From: DUQW01 sp050953825
GTDB lineage: Bacteria; Bacillota_I; Bacilli_A; Acholeplasmatales; Acholeplasmataceae
NCBI GenBank assembly: GCA_050953825.1
Contig: JBMNNF010000009.1
Location: 124,001 to 188,000 of the forward strand
Direction: 5' to 3'
Length of the DNA: 64,000 bases
Shown: in pieces, positions 60,098-64,000 of the stretch
How positions within the stretch are numbered: the first letter of the stretch is position 1
Layout of the letters: each line of letters starts with the position of its first letter
Program-made: the position numbers and the translations under genes
The notes under the pieces: generated by a model
The model's database searches: none
What the model saw: only the letters and a program-made list of their open reading frames with translations
Told to the model about the DNA's origin: nothing

Positions 60098-62410
60098 ATG
60101 CCAAATAAAAACATATTACCGGCATTAGTCACAAGAGGAGTCGTCCCACTACCTAATAATGATTTTAGAATTGAAGTTGGAAGACCATTTTCATTAAAAG
60201 CATTAGAAGAAGCCGAAGACAAATTTGGTAAAAATATCATTTTATTAATTCAAAAAAATCCATTAATTGATGTCCCAACACCAGATGACGTCGAAGAATT
60301 TGGTGTTTTAGCACGGCTGGCGATGAAAATCAAACTTCCAAATGAGACTTATAAAGTAAAATTTAATATCATTAAACGGATCAAAGTTTTAAATTATACT
60401 AAAACTACTGATACTTTTGAAGTTGAATATGAAGAATTAGATGAAATCTTTGAAGGTGATATTCAAGAAGTAATTACTACTGTTAAAATGATTACTTCTG
60501 AAATCGCTAAAAATCCAACTCAAATTTTAGATTCACAATTAGTTTTAGAAAAAATTGAGGGCGAAACAACTCCAGATAAAATTGCTGATATAATAGCCTA
60601 TAATTTAAAAATTAATGAATTAGAAAAATACAAATATGTTCAAGAAACCGATGTCCTAAAAAGATTAAAATTCATTTTAATGGATATTAATCAACAAAAA
60701 ATGATTGTTGAACTTGAAGCGAAAATTAACGAAGAAGTTAAAAAAGCCATTGATGAAAACCAAAAAGAATACTACTTAAGAGAACGCATGAAAGCTATCC
60801 AAAACGAACTTGGAGATCGTGCTAAACGTGAAGAAGATATGGAACGTTTAAGAAAAGCGATTGGAGAAGCAAGAATGCCTAAAAACATTGAGGAACATGC
60901 TTTAAGTGAATTATCGAGATTACAATCAACTTCAAGCTTTATGGCTGAAGCCAATGTTATTCAAAATTACTTAGAGTTTATCGTAAAATTACCTTGGTAT
61001 AAAACTTCAGAAGACCGCAATGATTTAGTTGAAGTTAAAAAGATTTTAGATGAAAACCACTACGGTCTAGATAAAGTTAAAGACCGTATTATTGAGTATT
61101 TATCTGTTAAAATTAAAACTAATAAAAATCCACAAACCATCCTATGTTTAGTTGGACCCCCTGGTGTTGGTAAAACCTCACTGGGTATTTCAATTGCAGA
61201 AGCATTAGGAAGAAAGTTTGTTAAACACTCATTAGGTGGAGTTAAAGATGAATCAGAGATTAGAGGCCATCGCCGAACTTATGTAGGAGCGATGCCAGGA
61301 CGAATTTTAAAATCTATGGAACAAGCCCAAACGGTCAATCCAGTCTTCTTATTAGATGAAATAGATAAACTTTCATCTGATTATAAAGGTGACCCAGCCA
61401 GTGCGATGTTAGAAGTTTTAGATCCGGAACAAAACTCAAAATTCTCAGATCACTATCTAGAAGTCCCTTATGATTTATCTCAAGTTTTGTTTATTACAAC
61501 AGCTAACTACTTAGAAAACATTCCGGCACCGCTTCGTGACCGCATGGAAATTGTTCAACTGTCAAGTTATACTGAACTTGAAAAACAACAAATTGCCCGA
61601 AACCATCTTCTAAAACAACAATTAGAGACTCACGGAATTACTGAAAAAGAATTCTCCATTACTGATGAAGCAATTTTGGAAATCATCCAATATTACACTA
61701 GAGAAGCTGGTGTCAGAGAGTTAGCGAGACATTTAGGTTCGCTAATTCGAAAAGCGATTAAGAAAATCTTACTAGAAAAAGTTGAAAAAATTGAAATTAC
61801 TAATGATAATTTAGAAGAATATCTTGGTAAACATAAATTTATCCATAATTTAGCTGATAAGAAGAGCCAAGTTGGTGTGGTAACTGGACTAGCTTATACG
61901 ATGTATGGTGGCGATACCTTACCAGTTGAGGTTACTTACTATAAAGGAAAAGGTAATCTAGTGTTAACTGGTAAATTAGGGGACGTAATGAAAGAAAGTG
62001 CCCAAACTGCATTATCTTACATCAAATCAAAATCTGAAGAATACCAAATTGATCCAAATCTATTTTTAGAAAATGATTTCCATATTCACGTTCCTGAAGG
62101 AGCTATTCCTAAAGATGGGCCATCAGCTGGAATTACTATCGCTACTGCCATATATTCAGCGGTAACTAACAAAAAAGTTCGAAATGAAGTGGGAATGACT
62201 GGAGAAGTCACGCTACGTGGATTAGTCTTACCAATTGGTGGTTTAAAAGAAAAATCAATTGCTGCCGACAGATCAGGATTAAAAACTATTATCATTCCTA
62301 AAGAAAACGAAGCCGATATTGATGAAATACCAACTGAAGTTAAAGAAAAACTAGAAATAGTTTTAGTTTCAGAAGTCAACGAAGTTTTCAAATTAGCGGT
62401 AGATAAATAA
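60098..62410 (+). CDS. lon: ATP-dependent protease Lon
   Basis: The 770-residue protein has an N-terminal substrate-binding domain (about 1-200) and a coiled coil (about 210-250, YYLRERMKAIQNELGD). The AAA+ module has Walker A LVGPPGVGKTSLGISI (about 350) and Walker B PVFLLDEIDKLSSDYKGDPA (about 412). The protease domain has EGAIPKDGPSAGITIATAIY, with catalytic Ser at about 675, and GGLKEKSIAADRSG with the paired Lys at about 718. It degrades misfolded and regulatory proteins. I use the second of two adjacent ATGs, better spaced from CGGAGGTGA. A strong terminator separates it from engB. Confidence 0.97.
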   Translation: MPNKNILPALVTRGVVPLPNNDFRIEVGRPFSLKALEEAEDKFGKNIILLIQKNPLIDVPTPDDVEEFGVLARLAMKIKLPNETYKVKFNIIKRIKVLNYTKTTDTFEVEYEELDEIFEGDIQEVITTVKMITSEIAKNPTQILDSQLVLEKIEGETTPDKIADIIAYNLKINELEKYKYVQETDVLKRLKFILMDINQQKMIVELEAKINEEVKKAIDENQKEYYLRERMKAIQNELGDRAKREEDMERLRKAIGEARMPKNIEEHALSELSRLQSTSSFMAEANVIQNYLEFIVKLPWYKTSEDRNDLVEVKKILDENHYGLDKVKDRIIEYLSVKIKTNKNPQTILCLVGPPGVGKTSLGISIAEALGRKFVKHSLGGVKDESEIRGHRRTYVGAMPGRILKSMEQAQTVNPVFLLDEIDKLSSDYKGDPASAMLEVLDPEQNSKFSDHYLEVPYDLSQVLFITTANYLENIPAPLRDRMEIVQLSSYTELEKQQIARNHLLKQQLETHGITEKEFSITDEAILEIIQYYTREAGVRELARHLGSLIRKAIKKILLEKVEKIEITNDNLEEYLGKHKFIHNLADKKSQVGVVTGLAYTMYGGDTLPVEVTYYKGKGNLVLTGKLGDVMKESAQTALSYIKSKSEEYQIDPNLFLENDFHIHVPEGAIPKDGPSAGITIATAIYSAVTNKKVRNEVGMTGEVTLRGLVLPIGGLKEKSIAADRSGLKTIIIPKENEADIDEIPTEVKEKLEIVLVSEVNEVFKLAVDK

Positions 62411-62417
62411 TTTAAAT

Positions 62418-62450
62418 AACAGAAGTTACGCCGTGTAACTTCTGTTTTAT
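62418..62450 (+). terminator. Terminator between lon and engB
   Basis: A 12-pair stem, AACAGAAGTTAC (62418-62429) with GTAACTTCTGTT (62435-62446), then T residues. A TATAAT (62448-62453) overlaps the tail and could start engB transcription. Confidence 0.85.
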
Positions 62451-62472
62451 AATCAATACAGTGGGTGATATA

Positions 62473-63045
62473 ATGGAAACTAAATTTGTGACAAGCGTTT
62501 TTAACATTAAAGATTTAAAACCGAAAACTCTTCCAGAAATTTTATTAGTTGGAAGATCAAATGTCGGTAAATCAAGTTTCATTAACGCTTTATTAAATCG
62601 AAAAAACATCGCTAGAACCTCAAGCACTCCTGGTAAAACCATTTCACTAAATTACTTTATCGTTAACGGCAAGTATTACTTAGTCGATGCCCCAGGATAT
62701 GGTTACGCTAAAAGGTCAAAAGCGATGCAAGATAAATTTTTACAATTGATGAATGATTACTTAACATTAGATTCAAGAATTGACCTCGTGTTACTCTTAA
62801 TTGATTTTCGCATTGGTCCCACTGAAGATGACTTAATAATGCTAAATTATTTATTAGAAAGAAACTTAAACTTTCATATAATTTTAACTAAAGCTGATAA
62901 AGTTAAAATGAGTGAACGCATCAAAAAACTAAGGGTAATAGAAGAAAAAACTGATAAATTACCATATATTATTACATCAGCAATCTCAAAAATAGGTTAT
63001 AATAAAATAGAAGACTTAATTTCAAATTTAACTAGGGGAGGATAA
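62473..63045 (+). CDS. engB: Ribosome biogenesis GTPase EngB (YsxC/YihA)
   Basis: The 190-residue GTPase acts in late 50S subunit assembly. G1 is EILLVGRSNVGKSSFINALL, G2 ARTSSTPGKTISLNYF, G3 LVDAPGYGYAKRSKAM, G4 LTKADKVK and G5 ITSAISKIG. Length is typical. I chose ATG 62473, preceded by GGGTGAT; a GTG at 62461 would overlap this. In Bacillus it also follows lon. It starts right after the lon terminator, and the broken degV gene follows after two bases. Confidence 0.95.
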   Translation: METKFVTSVFNIKDLKPKTLPEILLVGRSNVGKSSFINALLNRKNIARTSSTPGKTISLNYFIVNGKYYLVDAPGYGYAKRSKAMQDKFLQLMNDYLTLDSRIDLVLLLIDFRIGPTEDDLIMLNYLLERNLNFHIILTKADKVKMSERIKKLRVIEEKTDKLPYIITSAISKIGYNKIEDLISNLTRGG

Positions 63046-63047
63046 CT

Positions 63048-63928
63048 ATGAAAAATAAAGTATTAATTCTTACTGATTCAACCGCAGATTTACCTGATCA
63101 CTTAATTGAAAGTCGGAATATTAAAGTAATACCTCTATATATTCATCTTGGTGAGCGAGAATTACGAGATGGTATTGATATTAAAACTGATGAAATGTAT
63201 CAATGGATCGAAGAAAACGGTGTTCTTCCACAAACTGCTGCCGTTTCGCCATACTATTTTGCGGAGTTTTTAAAACCTTATATTAATGACGGTTATGACA
63301 TTTTTTATACCGGAATCGGAATGAATTTATCAGGAACCGGAAGAAACTTTTTACTAGCAGCCCAAGAGTTTCCTGAAGGAAGAATATTTTATTTAGATTC
63401 CGGAAACTTATCATCAGGGGAATTGCGATTATTGTATTAAAAGCTTGCGATTTAAGAGATAAGGGGTATTCAGCCGAAGAAATTTATGAAGAACTAAAGG
63501 AAATATCTCCTCGAGTTCACTCACAATTTGTCTTAAGAACGTTAGAATATATGAGAAAAGGTGGACGGGCTACAGGAATGCAAGCCTTACTTGGAGCTGC
63601 CTTAAGAATTAGACCTGTCTTAAGAGTCAGAGAAGGTAAGTTATTTTTATACAAAAAGGCGATGGGTAAAATATCACGCGGAATGGACATTCAAATTGAT
63701 GATTTCCTAGCCGAATATGATAAAGGCAACATCGTTAATGATTATTTATTTGTCACTCATACTCAAAATGAAAAAATGCATGAATATACCATGGAAAGAT
63801 TAAAAGCTCATGGCGTAAAAATAAAAAATATCTATAAAGGTGAAGCTGGTTGCGTTATTTCATCACATTGTGGACCTGGATGTATTGGTATTTTATACGA
63901 AGTTAAAGAATATAAAAAAGAAAAATAA
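63048..63928 (+). pseudogene. DegV family gene interrupted by a single frameshift
   Basis: The first frame (63048-63440) encodes DegV residues 1-130: VLILTDSTADLPDHLIESRN, then TGIGMNLSGTGRNFLLAAQE and IFYLDSGNLSSG, then runs into a stop. The next frame continues seamlessly from 63420 as IAIIVLKACDLRDKGYSAEE, then YMRKGGRATGMQALLGAALR and the C-terminal CVISSHCGPGCIGILYEVK. Adding one G to the GGGG at 63417-63420 restores a single frame of about 293 residues. No other damage is seen, so the mutation is very recent, a sequencing error in a G run, or (less likely) a site of slippage. It has a good ribosome site (AGGGGAGG) and follows engB by two bases. Confidence 0.85.
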
Positions 63929-63945
63929 ACTAAATCACTAATCAT

Positions 63946-63974
63946 TTGATATAAATATATCAATATGTTAAAAT
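63946..63974 (+). promoter_or_regulatory. Promoter near the right edge of the window
   Basis: TTGATA (63946-63951), 17-base spacer, TGT-TAAAAT (hexamer 63969-63974). It reads out of the window toward an unseen gene. Confidence 0.6.
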
Positions 63975-64000
63975 TATTACAAATACGAAGAAGAGGAAGA

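Noticed and set aside
63417..63440. Programmed frameshift in the broken degV
   Set aside because: No slippery heptamer, downstream pseudoknot or internal ribosome site that would support recoding; DegV proteins are not known to use it. A mutation or read error is simpler.
1..64000. Possible Mycoplasma genetic code (TGA as Trp)
   Set aside because: Trp is encoded by TGG throughout and several full-length genes end in TGA at the expected family length (for example PadR, leucine dehydrogenase).

Overview
The window is AT-rich DNA from a low-GC Gram-positive lineage. Genes are dense and short-spaced, most have strong AGGAGG-type ribosome sites, and many promoters have an extended -10 (TGn before the hexamer). 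Trp is read from TGG, and TGA is a stop (for example at the ends of the flippase-glycosyltransferase, PadR and leucine dehydrogenase-like genes). This excludes the Mycoplasma/Spiroplasma code. Standard code, MEP isoprenoid genes, a FabK/FabZ-type fatty acid system, amino-acid and acetate fermentation genes and many DegV proteins suggest an Acholeplasma/Izemoplasma-like relative of the Mollicutes or another deep low-GC Firmicute. That placement is inference. No rRNA, CRISPR array, prophage or plasmid functions were seen.

1-11.5 kb: the end of a glycolipid-type glycosyltransferase locus, including an unusual flippase/glycosyltransferase fusion, then nusB-xseA-xseB-dxs-tlyA (the Bacillus order, lacking ispA), a small membrane protein, dinB, and the ispH / DEAD-box helicase / nfo neighbourhood also known from Bacillus. 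11.5-15.6 kb: glgC-glgA on the minus strand with a promoter and a candidate cre site. A complete IS1595-family element (26-bp perfect inverted repeats, 8-bp target duplication) sits between the glgA promoter and the promoter of a membrane thioredoxin-like gene.

15.6-31.6 kb: thioredoxin-like protein, argS, tRNA-Leu, degV, an FNT channel, a 976-residue anchored surface protein, a PH-domain protein, and a PadR/DUF1700/DUF4097 operon with an obvious PadR-type operator. These are followed by fabK-fabZ, a hotdog thioesterase across a 16-bp palindrome, a CNNM/CBS transporter-like protein, and a second IS1595-family element.

31.8-43.9 kb: a leucine dehydrogenase-like gene leads a four-subunit 2-oxoacid:ferredoxin oxidoreductase operon preceded by a candidate cre site. 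Together they suit oxidative fermentation of branched-chain or related amino acids. Next come an M13 peptidase, an S41-like lipoprotein, a PhnA/YjdM protein, tandem degV genes and an EIIC-like membrane protein.

44-64 kb: a J-domain membrane protein, cardiolipin synthase, pncB, tandem MATE exporters, trmL, a hemolysin III protein, acetate kinase, LytTR/DUF3021, pgpA, a tandem-P-II/DUF1538 membrane pair, a GNAT protein, tig-lon-engB, and a degV gene broken by a frameshift. The least understood parts are the P-II/DUF1538 pair, the flippase-glycosyltransferase fusion, the large anchored protein, and several structured non-coding elements.
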